Positions 7,976 through 16,765 of a stretch of DNA of 38,457 bases are shown here, piece by piece. Within the stretch, counting starts at the first letter, position 1; every line of letters starts with the position of its first letter. A program made the translations under genes and the position numbers. Origin of the DNA: Chromatiales bacterium USCg_Taylor (GTDB lineage: Bacteria > Pseudomonadota > Gammaproteobacteria > JACCXJ01); the NCBI GenBank assembly GCA_002007425.1, contig MUGK01000047.1:1-38457 (forward strand), read 5' to 3'. The notes under the pieces are model-generated. The model ran no database searches. It was not told the DNA's origin and was given only the letters and a program-made list of their open reading frames with translations.

Positions 7976-8030
7976 ACAGTTGGTCTTAGTGAGCGCCCTT
8001 AGGTTTTCGGGGAAAGTCACACGAAGACCC

Positions 8031-9486
8031 CTACTTACGGTTGGCGAGGTCTTTAGCAATGCGCTCCGCCGCGCGCCGGCCGCTCACCACCGCGCCGTCG
8101 GAGTGGGCGCTCACTAACCAGTCCCGGCGAAATAAACCCCGTCCTCCGGTTCGAACAGCGCCTGCGCTTTTGCATCGAGCGGCGAGCGGCCGGGCGGCCA
8201 CACCGCGACCGCCGCGGGGTGATGGCTGTAGAGATAGGGCTCGCGCACGTGCGATTTGAAGCCTGGCCAGAGCTTGGAGAGCGCGGCGGTCATTTCCGCG
8301 ACGGCTTCATCGTGTGGTTTCATGTGGAGTCGGCGCGCGGCAGGGCCGTGGACGAGGAGCGAGAAGACATCGGTCTTGGCATTGGGTTCGCCCTCGCTTT
8401 GCGTCCCGTAGATCACACCCAGCGTGCCGTCGCTCAATACCGGCAGCGGTGTTTCACCGTTGACGCGCCAGAGGTTTTCGGCAGTGCGATCGACGATCAG
8501 GTGCGCGACCACGTACTGGCCGAGGTCCAACGATGCAATGGCCTCGCGTTTGGCGCGCGACAACTCCGGCGTCAGGCTGATCGAATGCACCCGTGTGAAG
8601 GGGACCGCGAGCACCACCGCTTCCGCTTCGACCGTCTCGATGCGTCCGGCGTGCTGATAGTAGACCCGTGCGCGCCGTCCGGCGTCTCCGGTTCTGTCGC
8701 GCACCACACGCACGACGCGGGCGGATAGGAGCTTCGGACCGCGGCAAGCGCCTCGATCAAACGGATATTGCCGCCGCGGACGTGATAATGCTTCTGGCCA
8801 CCCTCGAGAAAGATCCCGAATTCCAGTAGACCGGCCAGCGCGCTGAATCGATCCCAGGGCGCCGCCAGCTCGCATTCGATCGTCAATCGCACGAACTCGG
8901 CGGCATTGGGGGGAAGCTTCTCCCGCTCGATCCATTCCGCGAACGATATGCCCTGGAGCGCCCGCACCGCGCCATCTGCCAGACCTTTGGCGAGCGCCGT
9001 TTTTCTCAGCGCCGAGGCCTTCCCGAGCCACGTCGTGAGCGCCGCCTGCTCGTCGTCCGAAAGAAACGTCGCGAAGTACTGCTCAGCGGTGTCCTGAACG
9101 AAAGCGTGCAGCTTGCCGTCGATGATGACGCTGGAGAACGGCTCGCCGCTCTCTTCGTCGTGCGCAATCCCCAGCTCGCGCGCCATCCCGAGCGCCGGAT
9201 TGTCCCCCCACATCTCCTGCAATCCGTATTCGGCCTGCAGGCCGCCGGGATAGCGCGCCGTCGCCACGCGGCCGCCGAAGACATCGCTGGCTTCGATGAC
9301 TTGTGCCACGATGCCACGCTTTTGTAGCTCGTAGGCCGTCGTAAGCCCCGCCAGCCCACCGCCCACTACCACGACGCGCGTCGCCGCGGGGACTTCCGCG
9401 AAGCTGGCCGGGAGTGCCCCGAGCAGGAGTACACACAGCAGGGTCAGCGTTCTCAGCAAGGAACCTTTCTGCATTCGTTTCGCCAA
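8031..9486 (-). pseudogene. FAD-dependent amine oxidase / NAD(P)-binding Rossmann oxidoreductase, frameshifted twice
   Basis: A flavin monoamine-oxidase-type enzyme with an exported N-terminus: signal peptide (LLRTLTLLCVLLLGALPASFA), dinucleotide-binding fold VVVVGGGLAGLTTAYEL and EASDVFGGRVAT. The first frame runs to NIRLIEALAA, then a one-base loss near 8743 moves homology to the frame reading GPKLLSARVVRVVR, which continues through AEAVVLAVPF to DGVYFAGTG. A second one-base loss near 8113 moves the FAD-binding C-terminus (SAHSDGAVVSGRRAAERI) into a third frame, ending at TAG 8031-8033. Homology is otherwise continuous for about 480 residues. Such enzymes oxidise amines or carotenoid-like substrates; the substrate is unknown. 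The 5' end directly abuts the 16-codon remnant in the right direct repeat. Confidence 0.8.
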
Positions 9487-9499
9487 GCTCGGCAGCGGG

Positions 9500-9548
9500 C
9501 GCGGCTCGGCGGCGTCACCGCCCGGGCGATCTCATTGGCATCCATCAT
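9500..9548 (-). pseudogene. 5' remnant of the LPG-synthase-like membrane gene
   Basis: Reads MMDANEIARAVTPPSRA on the minus strand, matching the first 16 codons of the intact gene at 2610 (MTDANEIARAMAPPSRG). Homology ends at 9500. This is the left end of the right direct repeat. Confidence 0.85.
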
Positions 9549-9699
9549 TGGGTGTCCGTGCTTACTCTTTTGACTTTGATCTGAGACAATCGGGCTGATG
9601 CGGGCATTATACATTTGTGGATCGATAAACCAGACGCGGATGGTGCATCAGGTCGCGCGGCAGTTGCCGCAATTCGAGGCCTACTTCACGCCCTACTAC
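9500..9699 (+). repeat. Direct repeat, right copy (island boundary)
   Basis: A 200-nt, uninterrupted partner of 2562-2908. It contains the 16-codon remnant above, the intergenic gap and the first 34 codons of the gene at 9598. Because the membrane gene is whole on the left and the polysaccharide gene is whole on the right, the ancestral locus was the two genes side by side, and everything in 2909-9499 was gained between them. Confidence 0.9.
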
Positions 9700-10545
9700 T
9701 GTGATGGTTTCATCAAGCTGGTTTGCCGCGCCGGGCTACTCGACTTTACGGTGATGGGTGGTCAGTTCTTGCAACAAACGCTAAGATATCTGGAGACGCA
9801 TCGGCTCGCCCTGGACCTCGAAGGACGGAACGGCCGTTACGATCTGGTCGTCACCTGCAGCGATCTCATCGTCCCGCGCAATATCTTGGGGCCTAAGCTG
9901 GTGTTGGTGCAAGAAGGCATGACCGATCCCGAGACGCTGGCGTTTCACCTCGTCAAGGCGCTCAAGCTACCCCGCTGGATCGCGCAGACCGCAGCCACGG
10001 GACTCTCCGATATGTACGATATTTTCTGCGTTGCTTCCGACGGCTACCGGGACCTCTTCATCCGCAAGGGCGTGCGGCCGGACAAGATCCGCGTGACCGG
10101 GATCCCTAATTTCGATGATTGCGCGAGCTTTCTCGGCAATGATTTTCCCTACCGGGACTATGTCCTAGTGGCGACCTCCGATCGCCGCGAGACGTATAAC
10201 TACGAGAACCGCAAGCGTTTCATCCATAAGGCCAACGGGATCGCCGATGGGCGCAGGATCATTTTCAAGTTTCATCCCAACGAGAACGCCGAACGTGCCC
10301 GCCGAGAAGTGGAGCGTTATTCGCCCGGTGCGCTCAGCTTCAGCGATGGCAATACCGATCATATGATCGCCAACTGCAAGGCGCTCGTCACCCGCTTTTC
10401 CTCGGTGGTCTATGTCGCGGCCGCGCTCGGCAAGGAACTGCATTGCGATCTCCCGGCCGCTGAGGTCAAACGCTTGCTGCCACTCCAAAACGGCGGCCGC
10501 TCGGCCGCCAACATCGCGAACGAATGCCTGGCGCTTTTCGGTTAG
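9598..10545 (+). CDS. GT-B-fold polysaccharide biosynthesis protein (glycosyl/glycerophosphotransferase-like)
   Basis: 315 residues, no signal peptide. The N-terminal half begins MRALYICGSINQTRM, the C-terminal half has IIFKFHPNENAERA and ALVTRFSSVVYVAAALGK, a layout like the GT-B superfamily (UDP-GlcNAc 2-epimerases, CDP-glycerol transferases), with the conserved H-P in KFHPN and a late S/T-S-S loop. I cannot fix substrate or reaction. The stop is followed after one base by the cytidylyltransferase ATG, so it is the first gene of a tight four- or five-gene operon. A promoter would have to lie in the direct-repeat gap, which is preserved in both copies. Confidence 0.65.
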   Translation: MRALYICGSINQTRMVHQVARQLPQFEAYFTPYYCDGFIKLVCRAGLLDFTVMGGQFLQQTLRYLETHRLALDLEGRNGRYDLVVTCSDLIVPRNILGPKLVLVQEGMTDPETLAFHLVKALKLPRWIAQTAATGLSDMYDIFCVASDGYRDLFIRKGVRPDKIRVTGIPNFDDCASFLGNDFPYRDYVLVATSDRRETYNYENRKRFIHKANGIADGRRIIFKFHPNENAERARREVERYSPGALSFSDGNTDHMIANCKALVTRFSSVVYVAAALGKELHCDLPAAEVKRLLPLQNGGRSAANIANECLALFG

Positions 10546-10546
10546 C

Positions 10547-11356
10547 ATGAACGTGATCGTGATTCAGGCCCGGATGGGCTCGACGCGCCTGCCCGGCAAG
10601 GTGATGCTGGACCTCTGCGGTGCGCCGCTCATCGTACGCATGCTCGAACGGGTGCAACGGATCAGAACACCGGCGAGGATCGTGGTGGCCGTCACTACCG
10701 AGGCAGCCGATGATTGCCTGTTCGATGTCTGCCGCGCGCGCGGATTCGAGGTATTCCGAGGCCATCCGACTGATCTCCTCGACCGCCATTACCAAGGGGC
10801 GCGTGCCTACGGGGCCGAGGTGGTGGCTAAGGTGCCCTCGGACTGCCCGCTCATCGATCCCGCGATCATCGACGCCGTATTCGAGCGCTTCGCTCAAGGT
10901 GATTGCGACTATGCGAGCAACCTGCATCCCCCTTCGTACCCCGATGGCAACGACGCCGAGGTGATGTCGATGAGCGCGCTCGCCAGCGCCTGGCGGGAGG
11001 CCGCCCAGGGCTTCGAGCGCGAGCACACGACGCCCTTTCTCTGGGAACATGGCGAGCGCTTCCGGCTCGCGAATGTCGCGTGGGACCCGCGCCCCGGCGA
11101 CGCGCCGGTGCAAGACTATTCAATGTCGCACCGCTGGACGCTCGACTACCCCGAGGATTACGAATTCATCCGCCGGGTGTACGCGGCGCTGTACCCGCGG
11201 AACCCGGCGTTCGGGCTCGAGGACATCTTGCGGCTCTTGGAGCGCGCGCCCGATCTCCTGGCCATCAACGCACGCTACGCCGGCGTCAACTGGTACCGCC
11301 ATCACCTGAGCGCGCTGCGTACGATCACCGCGGCCCAGACACGCGTGATCGGATAG
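10547..11356 (+). CDS. SpsF-like cytidylyltransferase
   Basis: Nucleotidyltransferase that would activate a sugar acid or related building block with CTP. The start at 10547 gives MNVIVIQARMGSTRLPGKVM, the signature of SpsF/CMP-Kdo-synthetase-like enzymes (QARMGSxRLPGK binds the nucleotide). Also seen are APLIVRMLERV, VAVTTEAADD, and KVPSDCPLIDPAIID with the metal-binding Asp. The length of 269 residues is normal. The frame is open upstream to 10412 but that region is coding in the previous gene. The stop is followed by the transketolase start 5 bp later. Confidence 0.85.
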   Translation: MNVIVIQARMGSTRLPGKVMLDLCGAPLIVRMLERVQRIRTPARIVVAVTTEAADDCLFDVCRARGFEVFRGHPTDLLDRHYQGARAYGAEVVAKVPSDCPLIDPAIIDAVFERFAQGDCDYASNLHPPSYPDGNDAEVMSMSALASAWREAAQGFEREHTTPFLWEHGERFRLANVAWDPRPGDAPVQDYSMSHRWTLDYPEDYEFIRRVYAALYPRNPAFGLEDILRLLERAPDLLAINARYAGVNWYRHHLSALRTITAAQTRVIG

Positions 11357-11361
11357 GGCGC

Positions 11362-12210
11362 ATGCAAAACGAGCAACTCATGGCGCTCAGCCACCGGGTA
11401 CGCCGGCATGTCATCAAGATGGCCACGAATGGCGGCTGCTTCATCGGCGCCTCGCTCTCCTGCGTGGACATTCTCACCTATCTCTATGGCAATTGGCTCA
11501 ACCTGCACCGCGATCGCCTGACCGATCCCGACCGCGACTACTGCCTACTGTCCAAGGGTCATGATGTCCCGGCCCTCTACGGGCTTTTTGCCGAGTTGGG
11601 GTTCATCGAGCCGGAGCGGCTGGGAAACCATTTGCGGCCCGACGACGACATTTACTGGCACCCGAACCGCAACATTCCCGGGATCGAATTCCATTCCGGA
11701 TCGCTCGGTCATCTGCTGAGCGTGGGTCTCGGCATCGCGCTCGACATCAAGCTTCGAGGCGGCCCCGGCCGCGTGGTGGTGGTGCTCGGCGATGGCGAGC
11801 TCAACGAAGGCTCGGTCTGGGAGGCGGCGCTGGTGGCGGCGGCCAAGGGCTTGGACAAGCTCATCGCCATCGTCGATCGCAACGGCTTTCAAGCCAACAC
11901 CGCGACCGAGGATCTCATCCCCATTGAGCCCATCGGGCAAAAGTTCATCGCCTTCGGCTGGAGCGCGGCGCGTATCGATGGGCATGACTTCAACGCCTTG
12001 GAGCAAGGACTGGCGACGATCCCGCTCGCGGCCGGACGGCCGTCCGTGATCATCGCCGACACGGTGCGCGGCAAGGGCTTGCCGAGTATCTCGGCGCGCG
12101 CCGATCGGTGGTTTTGTAACTTCTCGCCCCGCGAGATCGAGATGCTGCTCGAAGAGCTCGAAGGCACCCGGCGGGCCGAGCTCGAGAGCGAGACGATCGT
12201 CGCGCGCTAA
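11362..12210 (+). CDS. Transketolase, N-terminal (TPP-binding) subunit
   Basis: Thiamine-diphosphate-dependent transfer of two-carbon units between sugars; this is the first half of a split transketolase. The start at 11362 gives MQNEQLMALSHRVRRH; the long upstream extension of the frame is a shadow of the previous gene. The TPP motif is GDGELNEGSVWEAA followed by IVDRNGFQ (GDG...N). Other landmarks are SKGHDVPALY, HSGSLGHLLSVGLG and VRGKGLP. The 282 residues fit the family. It pairs with the gene at 12225. Inside a surface-sugar operon, a split transketolase probably makes or breaks an unusual sugar skeleton rather than serving central metabolism. Confidence 0.92.
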   Translation: MQNEQLMALSHRVRRHVIKMATNGGCFIGASLSCVDILTYLYGNWLNLHRDRLTDPDRDYCLLSKGHDVPALYGLFAELGFIEPERLGNHLRPDDDIYWHPNRNIPGIEFHSGSLGHLLSVGLGIALDIKLRGGPGRVVVVLGDGELNEGSVWEAALVAAAKGLDKLIAIVDRNGFQANTATEDLIPIEPIGQKFIAFGWSAARIDGHDFNALEQGLATIPLAAGRPSVIIADTVRGKGLPSISARADRWFCNFSPREIEMLLEELEGTRRAELESETIVAR

Positions 12211-12224
12211 TTCATTGGTGGCAC

Positions 12225-13169
12225 ATGCCAGAGGCCGCTCAAACCCTTCATCCAGAATATCGGAGCTACGAGGATCTGCTCTATGGCATGGCGCAAGCCG
12301 ATGAGCGCATCATCGTCATGACCGCAGAAAATCGGGCGGCGATCCGCGGGTTACCGGCGCGCCTCGGTCCGCGTTTCGTCGATGTCGGCATCTGCGAGCA
12401 GACCCTGATCGGCGCCGCGGCCGGCCTCGCCTTGCGCGGCCGCATCCCGGTGGTCCATGCGCTCGCGAGCTTTCTCACCATGCGGGCGTTCGAGTTTATC
12501 CGCACGGATGTGGGGATCCCGAGGCTTCCGGTGAAACTCGTCGGGAGTTTCGCGGGCTTCGTCTCGGAGGCCAACGGACCCACGCATCAAGCGCTCGAGG
12601 ACATCGCCCTCATGCGCGGCATCCCCGGCCTGAACGTCTGGTGTCCCGCGGATCTCGAGGATATGCTGATCGGTCTCCCAGCCATCCTGCGCGATCCGGC
12701 GCCCTACTACATCCGTTACAATCATCTGCCCGCCACTGTGGCGCACACGGATTTTCAGCCCGGCCGCGCCGAGATCTTGAGCCACGGGGAAGACGTGACC
12801 TTGTTGACCTACGGCACCTTCTTCGGCGAGTGCCTCCGGGCCGCGGAGATCCTGCGCGCCCAAGGGATCTCGGCCGGCTTGGTCAATTTACGCACGCTAA
12901 AGCCCATCGATACCGAGGCATTGGTGTCCGCCGCGCGCAATTCGCGCCTGCTGGTAGCGGTCGAGGATCACTTCAAGATCGGCGGGCTGTATTCGATCCT
13001 GGCCGAAACCTTGTTCGAGCGCGGCCTCGCCGTCCCGACGCTCTCTCTCGCGCTCGACAACCATTGGTTTAAACCCGCGCTCATGGCCGAGGTGCTGGAG
13101 TACGAGGGTTTCACGGCCGCGAAGATCTCCGCAAGCGTCTTGCAACGGATCCATGAGGCCCGGAGTTGA
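12225..13169 (+). CDS. Transketolase, C-terminal subunit
   Basis: Second half of the split enzyme: the pyrimidine-binding domain with MTAENRAA, DVGICEQTLIGAAAGLA (the Glu activates TPP) and ANGPTHQALEDIALMR, then the C-terminal domain (LLTYGTFF, RTLKPIDTE, VAVEDHFKIGGL). It starts 14 bp after the N-terminal subunit and ends 2 bp before the aminotransferase ATG. The 314 residues match the family; no defects were seen. Confidence 0.92.
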   Translation: MPEAAQTLHPEYRSYEDLLYGMAQADERIIVMTAENRAAIRGLPARLGPRFVDVGICEQTLIGAAAGLALRGRIPVVHALASFLTMRAFEFIRTDVGIPRLPVKLVGSFAGFVSEANGPTHQALEDIALMRGIPGLNVWCPADLEDMLIGLPAILRDPAPYYIRYNHLPATVAHTDFQPGRAEILSHGEDVTLLTYGTFFGECLRAAEILRAQGISAGLVNLRTLKPIDTEALVSAARNSRLLVAVEDHFKIGGLYSILAETLFERGLAVPTLSLALDNHWFKPALMAEVLEYEGFTAAKISASVLQRIHEARS

Positions 13170-13171
13170 CG

Positions 13172-14429
13172 ATGCCGAACCGGGTCGAATTCAACTCCGA
13201 GCTTCCGGTCATCGAACAATCGAATGCGCTATGGTCACGCGCGCAAGGTCTGATCCCCGCCGGCACGCAAACCCTGGCCAAGGGGCCGACGCAGTTCTCC
13301 GAAGGCGTCGCACCCAAATACCTCCTGCGCGGTAAGGGCGTCCGGGTATGGGACGTCGATGGCAACGAGTATCTCGATTACAACATGGGCATCGGGCCTA
13401 TTATCCTCGGCTATTGCCATGAAGCCGTCGATGAAGCCATCCGGCGGCAGCTCTCGAACGGCATTTCGTTTTCGCTCATGCACCCGCTCGAGGTCGAGCT
13501 GGCCGAGCTCATGCGCGCCTGCATCCCGCACGCCGAGTCGGTGCGTTTCTCCAAGACCGGGTGTGACGTCACCAGCGCCGCGGTGCGCCTGGCGCGCGCT
13601 TATACGCGCCGCGAGAAAGTGCTCTGCTGCGGCTATCACGGCTGGCACGATTGGTACATCGCGGTCACCGCGCTCCATCGACGGCGATACGGCCTGCGTG
13701 ATCCTCGAACCGTTCGTGTTCGAGCGCGAACAAAACGGATTTCTCGCCGAGCTGCGGAAGATCTGCGATCGCAATGGTACGGTGCTGGTCTTCGATGAGA
13801 TGTGGACCGGATTCCGCTGCGCGCTCGGAGGCGCCCAAGAGTACCTCGGCGTGCGGGCCGACTTAAGCCTGTTTTCCAAGGCCATGGGCAACGGCATGCC
13901 GATCTCGGCCATCACCGGCCGCCGCGACGTCATGGCGCTCTTGGAAAAAGACGTGTTCTTTTTTACCACCTTCGGGGGCGAGACGCTGTCGCTCGCCGCC
14001 TCCATCGCGTGCATCGAGTTCATTCGCGACCATGGGGTCATCCGGCACTTGGCACAGGTAGGGCAACAATTGTCGGAGGGATTGAAAAATATCGTGAGCA
14101 AGCTGGCGCTGGACTACGTCTCCCTCACGGGCTATCCCTTCCGCACCCTGCTCAGCTTCTCGCCGGCCGCGGGGGATCCCTTGGAGATGAAGACCCTGGT
14201 GCAACAGGAGCTCATCCGGCACGGGATCTTATGGAGCGGCATCCATAACCTCTGCCATGCCCACGGGTCCGCGGAGATCGACTACACGCTCCAAGCCTAC
14301 GCGGCCGTCCTGCCTATCCTCAAGCAGGCCGTCGAGGCCAAAGACATCGCTGCGCGCCTTAAAGGTCGCCTACTACAGCCGGTGTTCCGCAAGACCAGCC
14401 ACTTTAACACCAAGCCTAAGGCAGTATAA
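13172..14429 (+). pseudogene. Class III (GSA-type) aminotransferase with an out-of-frame internal deletion
   Basis: PLP enzyme that would aminate a sugar or small aldehyde. The first frame is good to about 13670 (KYLLRGKGVRVWDVDGNEYL, SKTGCDVTSAAVRLARAYT, CGYHGWHDWYIAVT). Homology resumes in another frame with DGDTACVILEPFVFE, then DEMWTGFR (PLP-binding Asp), SLFSKAMGNGMP (Schiff-base Lys) and TTFGGETLSLAA. Family members normally have some 30 residues between WYI and the VILEP strand; here they are missing and the frame shifts, so roughly 90-100 bp were lost around 13665-13680. Both halves are otherwise well conserved. The ATG at 13172 is preferred over a TTG at 13166. It is the last gene of the sugar operon. 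Confidence 0.85.
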
Positions 14430-14482
14430 GAACGAGGCTCAAGGTAATTACAAAAGTAAGTAGCTTTTGCTCAGGCACACCC

Positions 14483-15160
14483 ATGCGCGCACTGATCATC
14501 GAAGACGAAGCGAAGACAGCGGCTTATCTCCGGCAGGGGCTTTCGGAGAACGGCTTCACCGTCGAAGTCTGCACCAATGGCGAGGATGGTCTTCATCAGG
14601 CGCTCACGGTAGAGAACGATCTCATCATCATCGACGTGATGCTGCCGGAGCGGGATGGCTGGTCGATTCTCGCGGCGCTGCGCAAGGCGGGTATACAGAC
14701 GCCGGTGTTGTTCCTCACGGCCCGGGACACCGTTTATGACAAGGTGAAGGGGCTGGAGCTCGGCGCGGACGATTACCTGGTGAAGCCGTTCGACTTCGCG
14801 GAGTTACTGGCGCGGGTGCGGACCATTCTGCGGCGGGGCCCGGCGCGCCAAGCGGAGATTCTGCGCGTCGCCGACTTGCAACTTGACTTGCCGCGACGCA
14901 AAGCGAGCCGCGCTGGCGTACGTCTCGACCTCACCGCTAAGGAGTTCGCGCTGCTCGAACTGCTCGTGCGCCGCCAGGGTGAGCCGCTCTCGCGCACGCT
15001 CATCGCCGAACAGGTATGGGACGTGAATTTTGACAGCGACTCGAATGTGCTTGAAGTGGCCATCCGCCGATTGCGCTCGAAGGTGGACGATCCGTTTCCG
15101 AAGAAGCTCATTCATACCGTGCGGGGAGTGGGCTATGTCCTCGAAGAACGCCCTGAATAG
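14483..15160 (+). CDS. OmpR/PhoB-family response regulator (CusR/CopR type)
   Basis: DNA-binding regulator of the adjacent metal-efflux genes. The receiver domain (1-115) has acidic pocket EDE at 7-9, phospho-acceptor Asp51 ([14 protein letters not shown]), Thr79 (FLTARD) and Lys101 (YLVKPF). The winged-helix output domain (125-223) has [21 protein letters not shown] and [13 protein letters not shown] then [10 protein letters not shown]. Length and motifs fit heavy-metal two-component regulators. The kinase start (15135) overlaps its 3' end by 26 nt. Since that kinase is broken, the regulator may be orphaned or served by another kinase. The palindromes at 15942 and 19647 are candidate binding sites. 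Confidence 0.93.
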   Translation: MRALIIEDEAKTAAYLRQGLSENGFTVEVCTNGEDGLHQALTVENDLIIIDVMLPERDGWSILAALRKAGIQTPVLFLTARDTVYDKVKGLELGADDYLVKPFDFAELLARVRTILRRGPARQAEILRVADLQLDLPRRKASRAGVRLDLTAKEFALLELLVRRQGEPLSRTLIAEQVWDVNFDSDSNVLEVAIRRLRSKVDDPFPKKLIHTVRGVGYVLEERPE

Positions 15161-15949
15161 GCCTCTCTTTCGGAACTGGTCCATCGCACGCCGATTGACG
15201 CTGCTCTATGCGGGGTCGAGCTTCCTGATGCTCGTGCTCGCCACGACCTATCTCTATTGGTCGCTGGTTGATAACCTTAAGTGGGAGGACAGCGCCTTTC
15301 TCTCCGATGAGATTCAAGAGTTCCGAAGGTTCCTGAATAAACGTCCAATCGATAAAGACCTGTTAGCTTATGAAATTCAGATCGAGCCGGCGGCAAGCAA
15401 GTTCATCAAGTATTACGTGCGCCTCCTGGATAACCAAGGACGCGTCCTGCTGGAGACACCACGAATGGCCGATGTTCTGCCCGTGGCGTCCTTTCCTGCT
15501 GCCATAGCGACGACGGAGATCCCAACGCGGGGAACAGCTTGGAAATCCGGCGCGGGCGAGTCGTATTTGTTGATGTCGGCGCTGGCACAAGTCAACATGA
15601 AGGAAATCGCCCCGCAAATTCTTCAGGTTGCCCTTGATGTTTCCATGGACGAAGCGGCAAGGTGAGCATCAGCGTCCAGCGGCAAGACGATCGCACCGTT
15701 GAAATAAGCGTCAGCGACACCGGCTGCGGCATCCCGGCCGACCATCTTCCGAAAATCTTCGACCGCTTCTATCGCGTTAACCCGGCGCGTTCGCATCAGT
15801 TGAACGCTTCCGGTCTGGGACTGGCCATCGTGAAATCCATCACGAGCCTGCACCGTGGCACGGTCAGCGTGCAAAGCGAAGTCGGAAAGGGCAGCACCTT
15901 CACCCTTACGTTCCCGCCAGCGGGCGGGCCCACTGGCGCCTGCGGATAA
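15135..15949 (+). pseudogene. Heavy-metal sensor histidine kinase with catalytic core deleted
   Basis: N-terminus as in CusS-like kinases: RLTLLYAGSSFLMLVLATTYLYWSL (first membrane helix), a periplasmic sensor region, and the conserved LQVALDVSMDEA just before the second helix. At about 15657 the sequence jumps directly to the end of the ATPase domain in another frame: VSISVQ, DTGCGIPADHLPKIFDRFYR (G1 and F boxes), GLGLAIVKSI (G2) and GSTFTLTFP. Second helix, HAMP, phospho-accepting His and the N box, about 200 residues, are gone. The frame change makes the downstream part untranslatable from the kinase start. The TAA stop lies inside the first palindromic operator. Confidence 0.88.
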
Positions 15950-15965
15950 CGAAATTGTTATCTGC
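15942..15965. promoter_or_regulatory. Palindromic operator-like site 1
   Basis: GCGGATAAC-N6-GTTATCTGC, a 9-bp inverted repeat with one mismatch, 42 bp upstream of the cmoA-like start. The flank (CGTCAGCTTGGCG then AAGCAGGCG) is repeated after site 2 at 19647-19670, so the whole control region is shared by two transcription units. TTGGCG (15973-15978) could be a -35 element. The binding protein is probably the regulator at 14483, which is inference. Confidence 0.6.
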
Positions 15966-16006
15966 GCGTCAGCTTGGCGTAAGCAGGCGTACGCTAGTCT
16001 AGGTTC

Positions 16007-16765
16007 ATGAGCGATGTCAAAACTAAGCTCACCAAACCGAGGAAGCCAAAGGACCAGGTGTTCCGTGATCCGCAGTCCGTAACCGATTTCGAGTTCGGAG
16101 AGCAGGTCGCTTCTGTGTTTGATGACATGCTGGACCGCTCCGTCCCCTTCTATCAGGAAATCCAACGGATGATCGCCGAGATGGCAACAGACTTCGCCAC
16201 CGCAGGCAGCAACGTTTACGACCTGGGCTGTTCGACGGGCAATACGCTAGTGAACCTCGACGCTGCCGCGGGTGAGAGCGTCAAGTTGATCGGGGTCGAT
16301 TACTCGGAGGACATGCTGAAGCGCTGCCGCCAAAAGCTGGCTGACAGCGGCTTCAAGCACAAGCACGAGTTGATTTGCGCAGACCTGAATCGAGGCGTTC
16401 ACATCGAAAACGCTTCCATGGCTGTCATGGTGCTCACGTTGCAGTTCGTACGGCCGTTGTATCGGGACACACTCACCAAATCCATCCTCCAAGGGCTGAA
16501 CGAAAACGGCTGCCTGATACTCGTCGAAAAGGTGCTGGGCGAAGACTCGGTCTTCAACCGGCTGTTCATCAAGTACTACTACGACCTGAAGAAACGCCAC
16601 GGCTACAACGAGTTGGAAATCGCACAAAAGCGCGAGGCCCTCGAAAACGTGCTGGTGCCCTACAAGCTGCCGGAGAACCGGGAAATGCTGTTGAGGGCCG
16701 GCTTCCGCTACTGCGAGGTGTTTTTTAAATGGTATAACTTCTGTGGAATCGTGGCGCTCAAATGA
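16007..16765 (+). CDS. cmoA: CmoA-like carboxy-SAM synthase / class I methyltransferase
   Basis: Similar over its whole length to CmoA, which makes carboxy-S-adenosylmethionine from SAM and prephenate for tRNA wobble-uridine modification. Seen: DQVFRD near the start, VASVFDDMLDRSVPFYQEI, SAM motif VYDLGCSTGNTL (70-81), IGVDYSEDML, IENASMAVMVLTLQF, ELEIAQKREALENVL and NFCGIVALK at the end. The QKR-x-x-LEN arginine (209) corresponds to the residue I recall as contacting the carboxylate in E. coli CmoA. The N-terminus is some 10 residues longer than usual. No cmoB follows; instead its stop overlaps the ICMT-like gene and then efflux genes. It may therefore be a paralogue with a membrane or metal-stress role rather than the tRNA gene. 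Confidence 0.8.
   Translation: MSDVKTKLTKPRKPKDQVFRDPQSVTDFEFGEQVASVFDDMLDRSVPFYQEIQRMIAEMATDFATAGSNVYDLGCSTGNTLVNLDAAAGESVKLIGVDYSEDMLKRCRQKLADSGFKHKHELICADLNRGVHIENASMAVMVLTLQFVRPLYRDTLTKSILQGLNENGCLILVEKVLGEDSVFNRLFIKYYYDLKKRHGYNELEIAQKREALENVLVPYKLPENREMLLRAGFRYCEVFFKWYNFCGIVALK

Noticed and set aside
10903-11361. Upstream extension of the transketolase N-terminal subunit
   Set aside because: Arg-rich shadow of the cytidylyltransferase gene; family similarity begins at the ATG at 11362.
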